Source: Hyphomicrobiales bacterium (GTDB lineage: Bacteria; Pseudomonadota; Alphaproteobacteria; Rhizobiales; Xanthobacteraceae). Taken from it: 34,153 nt of DNA. The stretch spans positions 1-34,153 of the forward strand of contig JACQTM010000058.1 of NCBI GenBank assembly GCA_016210825.1. Reading direction: 5' to 3'. The notes below the pieces were generated by a model. The model saw only the letters and a program-made list of their open reading frames with translations. It ran no database searches and was not told the origin of the DNA. The position numbers and the translations under genes were made by a program. Within the stretch, counting starts at the first letter, position 1, and every line of letters starts with the position of its first letter. This document shows, piece after piece, positions 1 to 6,590 of the stretch.

Positions 1-230
1 GTGTTTGAGGCTTGCTCCGTGTTCGCCCCCGGTGGACACAGGGTTCCTATCCACCGCTAGTGCCCGGACCGCACTCCAGGCGGGATGCCACGGCTTGGGC
101 CTCCACGAACGCGCTGCGTCGGCAACGCGCCCATGGCCACCGCCTCCCACCCCACGCCGCGTGACGAGCGCTTAACGTCCCCGGTAGCCGGGGCGGGATC
201 ATGTGAATATAATCCTAGATCGCGGCGGGA
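1..230. other. Left-edge stretch with no recognised gene
   Basis: No reading frame here looks like a real protein; the open frames are short and low-complexity. A small hairpin, CCCCGG-TAG-CCGGGG at 179-193, lies just past the merR stop. It could help end merR transcription, but no T-run follows it in the merR direction. Nothing else is recognised. The far left could be the edge of an element lying outside the window, but this cannot be shown from here. Confidence 0.4.
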
Positions 231-695
231 TTATGACGGGCGAATTCCCGATCGCCCGCGCGGCCGCGGCGTGCGCGCGGTGTCGAGAACGTCGAGCACC
301 GGGCAATCCGGCGCCGTCTTGCCGGTGCAGCGCGCGACCGTGCGCGACAGCAGGCGTTCGAGCTTGCCGAGGTCGGACATTTTCGCGCGGATGTCGTGAA
401 GGTGACGCGTGGCGATCTTGCGGACGTCGCCGCACGACGCCTTGCCCGGTCCGCCAAGGTCGAGCAGCGCACGAATCTCAACGAGATTGAAGCCGAGTTC
501 ACGCGCGCGGCGGATGAAGGCGAGAATGCGAACGTCGTCCCGGCCGTAGAGCCTATGGCCGCCTTCGGTGCGGCGCGGTGCGGCGAGCAGCTTGATGCGT
601 TCGTAATAGCGGATCGTCTCGATATTCACGCCGGACAATCGGGATAACTCACCGATCGGCAACCCTAGCGCTCGCGAAGCCGTGATCGGGGCCAT
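231..695 (-). CDS. merR: MerR, mercury-responsive transcriptional regulator
   Basis: A 154-residue MerR-family regulator. The N-terminal winged helix-turn-helix runs from about residue 12 to 80 (IGELSRLSGVNIETIRYYE, then GGHRLY). A dimerisation helix and a C-terminal metal-binding loop follow. Three cysteines at 88, 123 and 131 match in spacing the three Hg(II)-binding cysteines of classical MerR (82, 117, 126), which separates it from copper, zinc and redox paralogues. The ATG at 695 was chosen because it gives the usual family N-terminus; an upstream in-frame start at 782 would run through the operator. It is divergent from merT with the operator between them. By analogy with the family it represses without mercury and activates merTPFA when mercury is bound. 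A short Arg/Pro-rich tail ends the protein. Confidence 0.93.
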   Translation of the reverse strand: MAPITASRALGLPIGELSRLSGVNIETIRYYERIKLLAAPRRTEGGHRLYGRDDVRILAFIRRARELGFNLVEIRALLDLGGPGKASCGDVRKIATRHLHDIRAKMSDLGKLERLLSRTVARCTGKTAPDCPVLDVLDTARTPRPRGRSGIRPS

Positions 696-706
696 GCGGA
701 ATATCC

Positions 707-737
707 TTGATCCTGTAGCGGCTACAGGATGCACGAT
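707..737 (+). promoter_or_regulatory. mer operator/promoter (MerR binding site)
   Basis: A perfect inverted repeat, ATCCTGTAGC-G-GCTACAGGAT, lies at 710-730 between divergent merR and merT. A -35-like TTGATC (707-712) overlaps its left end. A -10-like CACGAT (732-737) follows 19 bp later, giving the over-long spacer typical of promoters that MerR proteins activate by DNA distortion. The merT start is 32 bp downstream. The palindrome is certain from the sequence; the exact promoter hexamers are inferred. Confidence 0.85.
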
Positions 738-768
738 AGTCCCAATCACGATCAAGGAGAATGACCGC

Positions 769-1182
769 ATGAGCGATCTCATTCATTCGGCCGATACAAC
801 CCGGGATTTGCCGCTTAGCGCGTCGGGTACGATCGGCGGACGGCAAAAGTTGGCCGCAATTGGCGGCATTCTCGGCGCGCTTGCCGCATCGTCCTGCTGC
901 ATCCTGCCAATCGTGCTGTTCAGTCTAGGCGTCAGCGGGGCGTGGATCGGAAAATTCACCGTGCTTGCGCCCTATCAGCCGTACTTCATCGCCGCGACCG
1001 TGGCGTTCCTTGGCTATGGTTACTGGCTCGTCTACCGCGCGTCGAAAGTCGTCTGCGCCGGCGGCGAAGCCTGTGCGCGGCCGGTGCCGAACCGGCTGGT
1101 CATGACCACGCTCGTCCTCGCGACGCTGCTCGTCGTTGCCGCGCTCGGGTTCAATCTCGTCGCGCCCTATCTCTTCGCATGA
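769..1182 (+). CDS. merT: MerT, inner-membrane mercuric ion transporter
   Basis: A 137-residue inner-membrane protein that carries Hg(II) from periplasmic MerP into the cytoplasm. Three hydrophobic segments are visible at about 28-55, 70-90 and 108-134. The first contains the vicinal pair Cys43-Cys44 (SSCCILP), the signature of MerT. A second pair, Cys96 and Cys102, lies in the loop between helices 2 and 3 with the same six-residue spacing as Tn501 MerT (76/82). The N-terminus is about 20 residues longer than classical MerT. The ATG at 769 was chosen because AGGAG at 755-759 precedes it at normal spacing and it lies just downstream of the operator. It is the first gene of the operon, 17 bp before merP. 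Confidence 0.95.
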   Translation: MSDLIHSADTTRDLPLSASGTIGGRQKLAAIGGILGALAASSCCILPIVLFSLGVSGAWIGKFTVLAPYQPYFIAATVAFLGYGYWLVYRASKVVCAGGEACARPVPNRLVMTTLVLATLLVVAALGFNLVAPYLFA

Positions 1183-1199
1183 TGAATGGAGACACGCAG

Positions 1200-1484
1200 A
1201 TGACCAAGTTGCTCACCTCCGCGGCCTTTGGTCTTGGCCTCCTGGCTTCGCCGGCGGCAATCGCGGGCGAGAAAACCGTCACGCTTGCGGTGCAGAACAT
1301 GTTCTGCGCGGCGTGCCCGCAAATCGTCCAGAAAAGCCTCGAAGCCGTGCCCGGCGTCGCCAAGGTTGCCGTGTCCTACAAGGAAAAGACCGCAGTCGTA
1401 ACCTTTGACGACAGCAAGGCCGACGTGAAGGCGCTCACCGCCGCGACCACGAATGCCGGCTATCCGTCGGCGCCAAGGAGCTAG
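1200..1484 (+). CDS. merP: MerP, periplasmic mercury-binding protein
   Basis: A 94-residue exported protein. A signal peptide (about residues 1-22, ending near PAAIAG) is followed by a single heavy-metal-associated domain. The metal site is NMFCAACP with Cys36 and Cys39, equivalent to the GMTCAAC motif of the family; Phe replaces the usual Thr before the first Cys. In the family this protein binds Hg(II) in the periplasm and hands it to MerT. The start at ATG 1200 has GGAG just upstream (about 1188-1191) and gives a clean signal sequence. A longer start within the overlapping frame would pass through merT and was rejected. merF follows after 7 bp. Confidence 0.94.
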   Translation: MTKLLTSAAFGLGLLASPAAIAGEKTVTLAVQNMFCAACPQIVQKSLEAVPGVAKVAVSYKEKTAVVTFDDSKADVKALTAATTNAGYPSAPRS

Positions 1485-1491
1485 TTACACC

Positions 1492-1743
1492 ATGAACGAC
1501 CGCGCACTCATCGGAACCGGCGGCGTTGGCGCAACCATTGCGGCGATCTGCTGTGTGACGCCGATCCTCGCAATTACATTTGGCGCGCTCGGCCTTACAG
1601 CTTGGCTCTCCATTGCCGATTACGTGGTGATTCCGGCACTGATTATCTGCCTCGGACTGGTTGGCTTCGGGCTCTATCGGCGACGCGCAGCGATGCAAGC
1701 TTGTTGCGATCCGACCGTTCCCAAGCAGGTGACCAGGCCATGA
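1492..1743 (+). CDS. merF: MerF, small mercuric ion transporter
   Basis: An 83-residue inner-membrane protein with two transmembrane helices (about 10-33 and 43-64). It carries the two vicinal cysteine pairs diagnostic of MerF: Cys20-Cys21 in helix 1 (ICCVTP) and Cys71-Cys72 near the C-terminus. Family knowledge assigns it to Hg(II) uptake, with metal passing between the pairs toward MerA. The start at ATG 1492 gives the canonical length; an upstream in-frame ATG at 1453 lies inside merP. Its TGA overlaps the merA ATG (ATGA at 1740-1743), so the two are probably translationally coupled. MerT and MerF together mean two Hg transporters in the operon. Confidence 0.93.
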   Translation: MNDRALIGTGGVGATIAAICCVTPILAITFGALGLTAWLSIADYVVIPALIICLGLVGFGLYRRRAAMQACCDPTVPKQVTRP

Positions 1744-3167
1744 GCGATTGTTGTGTGCCAAATAACAACGGCAAGGGCTACGATCTGGCGGTCATAGGCG
1801 CCGGCTCGGCCGGGTTCTCGGCCGCAATCACGGCAGCGGAGCAGGGCGCGCAGGTGGCGCTGATCGGCCACGGCACCATTGGCGGTACCTGCGTGAATAT
1901 CGGCTGCGTGCCGTCGAAGACGTTAATCCGCGCCGTCGAAACGCTGCATCAGGCAAACACTGCTGGCCGCTTCGCCGGCATTTCAGCGAGGGCGCGCGCC
2001 AACGATTGGGCCGCGCTCGTACACCAGAAAGACGAGCTCGTTGCCGAATTGCGGCAGTCGAAATACGCCGATCTTTTGCCGGCCTACAACGGCATTAGCT
2101 ACATCGAAGGGCAGGCGCGACTGGCCGAAGGCGGCGTTGCCTTGAACCGCGACCTGATCAGGACGGGACGCGTCGTCATCACCACCGGCGCACGGCCGGC
2201 TTTGCCAGCCATCCCCGGTATCGAGGATGTGGAGTATCTGACCAGCACGTCCGCGCTTGCGCTCGAAACGCTGCCGAAATCGCTGCTGGTCGTCGGCGGT
2301 GGCTTCATCGGCGCGGAGCTCGCGCAGATGTTCGCCCGGATGGGTGTGAAAGTTACGATCGTCTGCCGCAGCAAGCTCTTGCCGGCAGCGGAACCGGAGA
2401 TCGCGGAGGCGTTGTCGAAGTACCTGCAAGATGAAGGTATCAAACTGGTTTGCGGCATCACGTACGAGCGCATTAAATACACTGATAACGGTGTCTCTCT
2501 CATCGTACGAGAAGGCACGCGCGAGATGATGCTAGATGCTGAACGCGTTCTGATCGCGACCGGCCGCGCGCCGAACGTCGAGGGGCTCGGTCTCAAAGAT
2601 GCCGGAATTGCGCAAGCGCCGAACGGCGGCATTAAAGTCGACGACCGGATGCGTACAACGCGGCCCGGTATTTATGCGGCGGGCGACGTAACCGGCAGCG
2701 ATCAGTTCGTCTACATGGCCGCCTATGGCGCCAAGATCGCCGCAAAGAATGCCCTCAATAGCAACAGCCTGCGCTACGACAATTCCGCCATGCCGGCTGT
2801 CGTATTCACCGACCCTCAAGTGGCGAGCGTCGGCTTGACTGAGGCTGCAGCCCGCGCTGCGTTCCATCATGTGCGGGCCTCGGTGCTGCCGCTGAGCTAC
2901 CTGCCTCGCGCGTTGGCCGCGCGCGATACGCGCGGGCTGATCAAGCTCGTCGCCGAGACCGGCAGCGGCAAATTGCTCGGCGCGCATATTCTGGCACCCG
3001 AGGGCGCGGATTCGATCCAGACCGCCGCGCTGGCGATCAAACACGGCATGACGGTGCAGGATCTCGGCGCGACCATCTTCCCGTATCTGACGACGGTTGA
3101 AGGGTTGAAACTTGCGGCGCAAACCTTCGACAAGGACGTGGCAAAGCTTTCGTGTTGCGCGGGGTGA
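1740..3167 (+). CDS. merA: MerA, mercuric reductase (form without NmerA domain)
   Basis: A 475-residue FAD- and NADPH-dependent flavoprotein that reduces Hg(II) to volatile Hg(0). An FAD-binding GAGSAG lies at 20-25. The redox disulfide GGTCVNIGCVPSK has Cys51 and Cys56. A second Rossmann motif (VVGGGFIGAELA) marks the NADPH site, and AAGDVTG is the second FAD contact. The vicinal Cys472-Cys473 near the C-terminus (LSCCAG) are the Hg-acceptor cysteines that separate MerA from dihydrolipoamide dehydrogenase. The N-terminal heavy-metal domain of many MerA proteins is absent; only a Cys4-Cys5 pair precedes the catalytic core. The start at 1740 overlaps the merF stop; an upstream in-frame start at 1602 would overlap merF deeply. 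Confidence 0.96.
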   Translation: MSDCCVPNNNGKGYDLAVIGAGSAGFSAAITAAEQGAQVALIGHGTIGGTCVNIGCVPSKTLIRAVETLHQANTAGRFAGISARARANDWAALVHQKDELVAELRQSKYADLLPAYNGISYIEGQARLAEGGVALNRDLIRTGRVVITTGARPALPAIPGIEDVEYLTSTSALALETLPKSLLVVGGGFIGAELAQMFARMGVKVTIVCRSKLLPAAEPEIAEALSKYLQDEGIKLVCGITYERIKYTDNGVSLIVREGTREMMLDAERVLIATGRAPNVEGLGLKDAGIAQAPNGGIKVDDRMRTTRPGIYAAGDVTGSDQFVYMAAYGAKIAAKNALNSNSLRYDNSAMPAVVFTDPQVASVGLTEAAARAAFHHVRASVLPLSYLPRALAARDTRGLIKLVAETGSGKLLGAHILAPEGADSIQTAALAIKHGMTVQDLGATIFPYLTTVEGLKLAAQTFDKDVAKLSCCAG

Positions 3168-3177
3168 GAGGAGCACA

Positions 3178-3432
3178 ATGAATACGGGCGACAAGGTGTT
3201 GGCGCTGCTTGGAGTAAAGGTCATCTGTTGCGGCCTGCTCATCCTCGCTGCGACCGGCGCGCTCGGCGGCGTTGGGGCTTGGTTGATTGACGGCTCCGGC
3301 CGGTGGCTCCTCGCTGGCGCGTTTGTTGCAGCCATTGCGGCGATTATTCTCGGCAAGCGCGACCGCATTGTCACGCACGAGCAGCAAGCCGCGGCGCACG
3401 CCAATATCGAGAATAAGAAGCGTGCGGGCTAG
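3178..3432 (+). CDS. Two-helix membrane protein with vicinal Cys pair, mer-linked
   Basis: An 84-residue protein not recognised by name. It starts 10 bp after merA behind a GAGAGGAG-type ribosome site, so it is almost certainly in the same transcript. Two hydrophobic helices are seen (about 9-36 and 42-60), followed by a charged tail. The first helix contains a vicinal Cys-Cys (VKVICCGLLILA), the arrangement MerT and MerF use to accept Hg(II) within the membrane. Unlike MerF there is no second Cys pair. The inference is a small mercury-transport or mercury-relay protein; it does not look like MerC, MerE or MerH as I know those families. A general small membrane protein with incidental cysteines remains possible. 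Confidence 0.75.
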   Translation: MNTGDKVLALLGVKVICCGLLILAATGALGGVGAWLIDGSGRWLLAGAFVAAIAAIILGKRDRIVTHEQQAAAHANIENKKRAG

Positions 3433-3441
3433 GGGGCCGTC

Positions 3442-3672
3442 ATGCGGCTTTGGTCTCGAAATCCTTGGTCGGTGTATGGCCTGATGATCGTTGGACTTAT
3501 TCTCGTCATCGAGCCCGCGCTGCCTTGGTATCACTTCTCGCTGTTTTGGTTTTCGCTTGGGATCATCGCTGTGGCTATCGCGTTATATGACCTGCTCCGT
3601 AAGTCTTCGTGGGCGCGCGCCAACGAGCAGAGCACGCCAACAGGCGGAGCAAATGACAAAGGAAAACGATGA
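3442..3672 (+). CDS. Small two-helix membrane protein, unknown
   Basis: A 76-residue protein of unknown function. Two hydrophobic helices (about 11-28 and 32-51) are joined by a short turn containing Pro-Trp-Tyr-His, and a polar, Gly/Asn-rich C-terminal tail follows. There is no cysteine, so direct mercury binding as in MerT is unlikely. It begins 9 bp after the preceding gene, and its TGA overlaps the next ATG (ATGA at 3669-3672), which strongly supports co-transcription and coupled translation with the DUF3237 gene. The product may be an accessory or scaffold membrane protein of the module, but the sequence does not say more. Confidence 0.65.
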   Translation: MRLWSRNPWSVYGLMIVGLILVIEPALPWYHFSLFWFSLGIIAVAIALYDLLRKSSWARANEQSTPTGGANDKGKR

Positions 3673-4121
3673 CGAACGAGAAGTATGGTGCGTTCGATTA
3701 CTTGTTCTCGCTGGAACTTAATTACAGGGGTCCGGTGGAATTGGCTCCGATCGGTGGGAAAAATGCCACCCTTATTGGCGGCGGCGATGGAACGGTGGAC
3801 GGTCCCAGCATCTGCGGGACCGTTCGCTGGTCAAACTATGAGACGACCGGTGACGACATGGTCTGTGATTTGCAAGTGCCAGGAATAATCGAGACGCAAG
3901 ATGGCGCCGAGATTCGTTTCGAGGGCCGCGAATATGCGATGCCGCTCGCGAACGGGCGTAAGCAGTGGAAAATTGTGGGCGTCATGCGATTCAAGACCGA
4001 CGACCAGCGCTACCAATGGTTAAACGAGACCTTTGCCGTCACCAGCGGAGCGTTCGACTACGACACCGGACGGGCTCGCTGGCAGGCTTATATTCCGAGC
4101 GGCGCAGCGCCAATCCCTTGA
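3669..4121 (+). CDS. DUF3237 family protein
   Basis: A 150-residue soluble protein without signal peptide or membrane segment. The pattern matches the DUF3237 family: an N-terminal strand (FDYLFSLELNYRGPVEL), a central stretch on the theme GGGDGTVDGPSICGTVRWS, and the C-terminal YQWLNETFAVTSGAFDYDTG, where the family usually has Y-x-W-L-N followed by a strand and turn. Family members are small single-domain proteins of no established activity. It overlaps the preceding small membrane gene by 4 bp and is followed 20 bp later by the Cys-rich membrane gene, inside what looks like one mer transcript. Linkage to mer genes is unusual in my knowledge. Function is unknown. Confidence 0.8.
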   Translation: MTNEKYGAFDYLFSLELNYRGPVELAPIGGKNATLIGGGDGTVDGPSICGTVRWSNYETTGDDMVCDLQVPGIIETQDGAEIRFEGREYAMPLANGRKQWKIVGVMRFKTDDQRYQWLNETFAVTSGAFDYDTGRARWQAYIPSGAAPIP

Positions 4122-4141
4122 CGATTTCGGACGAGCCCGTC

Positions 4142-4510
4142 ATGACGAACACACTCTCACGCTCTCGCGATTGGGTCGGCAGCGCGCGCGGCTATGGGTT
4201 GGCGTGGGGGCTTCCCCTTGCCGCGATTGTGGCGGGGTTGCTCGTCGATGTACCAGCGCGAACGGTGATCTGGATCATCGCGCTTGTCTGGATGGGCACG
4301 GCCTGCCTGCTCAATGCGCGGCGCTGCGGGCGCACCCATTGCCGGTTCACCGGGCCGTATTACCTAGTGATGATTCTTCCGGTGCTCGTACTTGGCTTCG
4401 GAATTGTTGCCGCCAACATTTACGGTTGGATTGCGCTGGCGGTCCTAATCGTTCTCGGCAGTAAGATAGTCTGGTGGGCGACCGAGCGGGCGTGGGGCAA
4501 ATTCTCCTGA
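4142..4510 (+). CDS. Cys-rich membrane protein, last gene of mer cluster
   Basis: A 122-residue membrane protein with four likely helices (about 17-34, 38-54, 70-90 and 92-112). Between helices 2 and 3 lies the cluster ACLLNARRCGRTHCRFTGPYY, holding three cysteines and a histidine next to the membrane. This looks like a metal or redox site. The start at ATG 4142 follows the DUF3237 stop by 20 bp; longer in-frame starts would overlap that gene. No family name is recognised with confidence, though the compact CGRxHCxxTGP pattern looks like a conserved signature rather than chance. Its position as last gene after merA suggests a role in mercury handling, by inference only. No terminator is visible in the 26 bp before the convergent gene's stop. 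Confidence 0.72.
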   Translation: MTNTLSRSRDWVGSARGYGLAWGLPLAAIVAGLLVDVPARTVIWIIALVWMGTACLLNARRCGRTHCRFTGPYYLVMILPVLVLGFGIVAANIYGWIALAVLIVLGSKIVWWATERAWGKFS

Positions 4511-4536
4511 CCTCGAATAAACGCGTTGCTGCGCTT

Positions 4537-5322
4537 TCAGTTGGGAAAATTTTCCGCAATTGCCTCCAGCACCGCCAATGACGCGGCGGTGCCGTCGGCT
4601 TCGCCTTTTTCGAAATCGTCGCCCGCCCGTCCCATCGTGTTGGTGACATGGGCGAGGCAGAGGATTTTCACGCCCGCCGTTCGTGCGAACGTATAGAGCG
4701 CGGCGGCCTCCATCTCGACGGCGAGCACATTTTTCGATTTCGCCAATTCGATCGCGGCAGCCGTTTCGCGGAACGGCGCATCGGTGGTCCAACTTGCGCC
4801 GACGATCGCATGAAGCTTTTTCGCCGCGAGCGCATCACGTGCCGCGGCAACCAGTTGCGGGTCGGCCGTGGCGAATTCGCCCGCGTTCGCGGGCGCGTAG
4901 TGATAGCTCGTGCCCTCGTCGCGCAGCGCACGGTCGATGATGACGAAATAGGGCGGCGGTCCGGCAGCGACGATCTGCCCCGCCGAGGTCAAACTCACAA
5001 GCAGCTTGCAACCGCTCGCGAACAATTCCTCGGCGATCAGCACGGCGAAGGGCGCGCCGACGGCGCAGCCGATAATGCCGGCGGTCTTCCCCGCTAGCGT
5101 GAAGGTATCGAGCTCGGTGTGATAGCAGGGCCAGGCGTCGAATATTTTCGCCTGTCCGGTTTGGCGCAGCCGGCGCACGATATCTCCATCGGGATCGAGA
5201 ATGCACAGCGGCGGCACGTCGATTGCGGCAATGCCCTTTTGCCGCCGCGCCTCGCGCAGCAATGCCTTCGGCGCAAACACCGAGGGCGCGGAATGGTCTT
5301 TGTTGTCGAGAATGGGCGGCAC
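4537..5322 (-). CDS. Nucleoside phosphorylase (PNP/UDP family)
   Basis: A 261-residue cytoplasmic enzyme of the PNP_UDP_1 superfamily, which cleaves a nucleoside with phosphate to a base and ribose-1-phosphate. Seen are the internal GIIGCAVGAPFAVLIAEEL segment, the SLTSAGQI loop, and the late motif AVEMEAAALYTFA, whose Glu-Met-Glu binds the ribose in this family. The overall shape resembles uridine phosphorylases more than MTA phosphorylases; the substrate cannot be fixed by eye. The start is GTG at 5322, 5 bp after the stop of the methyltransferase gene, so the two form an operon. It is convergent with the mer cluster. No ATG gives a better N-terminus. Confidence 0.8.
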   Translation of the reverse strand: MPPILDNKDHSAPSVFAPKALLREARRQKGIAAIDVPPLCILDPDGDIVRRLRQTGQAKIFDAWPCYHTELDTFTLAGKTAGIIGCAVGAPFAVLIAEELFASGCKLLVSLTSAGQIVAAGPPPYFVIIDRALRDEGTSYHYAPANAGEFATADPQLVAAARDALAAKKLHAIVGASWTTDAPFRETAAAIELAKSKNVLAVEMEAAALYTFARTAGVKILCLAHVTNTMGRAGDDFEKGEADGTAASLAVLEAIAENFPN

Positions 5323-5327
5323 GGTTG

Positions 5328-5933
5328 TCAGGATGGTAAGCGTTCGAACACAGCGGCATAGTGGTAGGGCGGCACTTCGACAAGCTGTAACAGGCGCAAG
5401 CCCCCAGCCTCGACGGCGTCGATGGTCTGCTCTGGCGATAGCCGCAAGTCCGTTCGCGGTCCGCGCGGCTCACCCAGGATCACCGTCTCCTCGCGCGGCC
5501 GCTGATGCCAATTAACGATGGCGAATTTACCGCCCGGCGCGAGCGCCGCCTTAACCGCGCGCGCGAGGCGCGACTTGTCGGGAACACCGTGAAAGGCGTT
5601 GGCGAGAAAAATAAAATCGGCCGGCTGCTTGAGAAGTTTGTCAACGTTATACGCATCGTCTTCGACATAATCGCAATTCGACAGGCCGCTTTCGGCGAGA
5701 CGATGGCGCGCTACGTCGAGCAGCTTGCCGTCGATGTCGATGGCCGTAACGCGGCGCGCGACTCTCGCGATCTGTAATGTGAACCAGCCGTCGCCGGAGC
5801 AAAGATCGACCACATTCATGCCGGGCGCGATACCGGCGGCCGCCAGCACGCCGGCCGGATCGGGAAACAGCGCCTCCCACCAGCCGGCGGTCGGCATTTC
5901 GGTACCTTCGAAGAAACCGGGTGGATGGGTCAT
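5328..5933 (-). CDS. SAM-dependent methyltransferase (class I)
   Basis: A 201-residue class I methyltransferase. Motif I, VVDLCSGDGWFT at about 41-52, forms the glycine-rich SAM loop. VTAIDID supplies the acidic residue after strand 2, and the following segments (YVEDDAYNV, ADFIFLANAFHGV, LAPGGKFAIVNWH) match motifs II to post-III. The acceptor substrate is unknown; no arsenite-methyltransferase cysteine set is present. ATG 5933 was chosen over an in-frame TTG at 5963, which would add ten residues lacking any family pattern. It is co-directional with, and 5 bp upstream of, the nucleoside phosphorylase. Proximity to mer genes may be coincidental. Confidence 0.8.
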   Translation of the reverse strand: MTHPPGFFEGTEMPTAGWWEALFPDPAGVLAAAGIAPGMNVVDLCSGDGWFTLQIARVARRVTAIDIDGKLLDVARHRLAESGLSNCDYVEDDAYNVDKLLKQPADFIFLANAFHGVPDKSRLARAVKAALAPGGKFAIVNWHQRPREETVILGEPRGPRTDLRLSPEQTIDAVEAGGLRLLQLVEVPPYHYAAVFERLPS

Positions 5934-6030
5934 CTGTGTCGCGCAGTAAAAGATTGGTGGCAATCGCCGGGCTCTCTAGCACATCGGCGATCTGCGCGAT
6001 CTCACATTGGCGGGATGATCCGCGCGGTAG

Positions 6031-6189
6031 CTTCATGTTTCCCCTCTCCCCTTGTGGGAGAGGGTGTCCGAGCCGCGCGAGCGGCGAGGGCGGGTGAGGG
6101 GTTGTCTTCGAAAGAGTCTTGCGAAGCGACCCCCTCACCTGGCTCGTGCTTCGCACTCGCCACCCTCTCCCACGAGGGGAGAGGTGAAG
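6031..6189. repeat. Long imperfect palindromic intergenic repeat
   Basis: The left arm CCCCTCTCCC... (6041-6066) and the right arm ending ...GGGGAGAGGTGAAG (about 6161-6189) are near-complementary over some 28 bases. They enclose secondary hairpins, so most of the 159 bp can fold back on itself. This CCTCTCCC/GGGAGAGG type of element is a familiar dispersed repeat in Bradyrhizobium-like genomes. It sits between the methyltransferase start and the 3' end of a small hypothetical gene, in non-coding sequence. Copy number cannot be judged from this window. Confidence 0.8.
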
Positions 6190-6213
6190 TGAGGTTGGAG
6201 CGAAGTCGCGGCG

Positions 6214-6417
6214 TCACGCCTCCGATGGGCGCTTGCGGCGATTTTGTGTGAGTTTTTTATCCTTAACGCGCGTAGCGATTTCGCCCGGCTGTGTATCGGC
6301 AGATTTCTTGTCTCCGCCGAGTAATGCCGCGAAAAAACCCAGCTCCTCACTTCGAGCGCGCACGCGTTCCACCAGTGCATCAATAATGCTGATCGGAGGC
6401 TTGTCGCTTGGATTCAT
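6214..6417 (-). CDS. Small hypothetical protein
   Basis: A 67-residue protein of unknown function. The N-terminal half (PPISIIDALVERVRARSEELGFF) looks like an amphipathic helix and the C-terminal third is Lys/Arg-rich. No cysteine, membrane helix or signal is present. ATG 6417 was chosen over an in-frame start at 6462; a GGGTGG about 5 bp upstream could serve as a weak ribosome site. It stands alone, divergent from fabD, with its 3' end 24 bp from the palindromic repeat. Codon composition is plausible for a gene, but a chance frame in GC-rich DNA cannot be excluded. Confidence 0.4.
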   Translation of the reverse strand: MNPSDKPPISIIDALVERVRARSEELGFFAALLGGDKKSADTQPGEIATRVKDKKLTQNRRKRPSEA

Positions 6418-6590
6418 GATCCACCCGTCCCAAGACTGAATTATTGTCGCGCTCCGGACCATAATACCAGCCCATTAGTTGCTGTTTTTTTGTGCTTTTT
6501 TCGGTCATACAGGCCCCCCCGATGAACGCCCATGGCTTGACACGGGGCGAAGGGGCAGTGTCTTTCGGCGCGATTTCGCGCAAGGACCCT

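Noticed and set aside
85-490. Short plus-strand open frames opposite merR and at the left edge
   Set aside because: Arg/Ala/Pro-rich low-complexity translations, no ribosome site and antisense to merR for most of their length.
4511-4536. Terminator between the mer cluster and the convergent nucleoside phosphorylase
   Set aside because: The 26-bp gap contains no stem-loop with a T-run.
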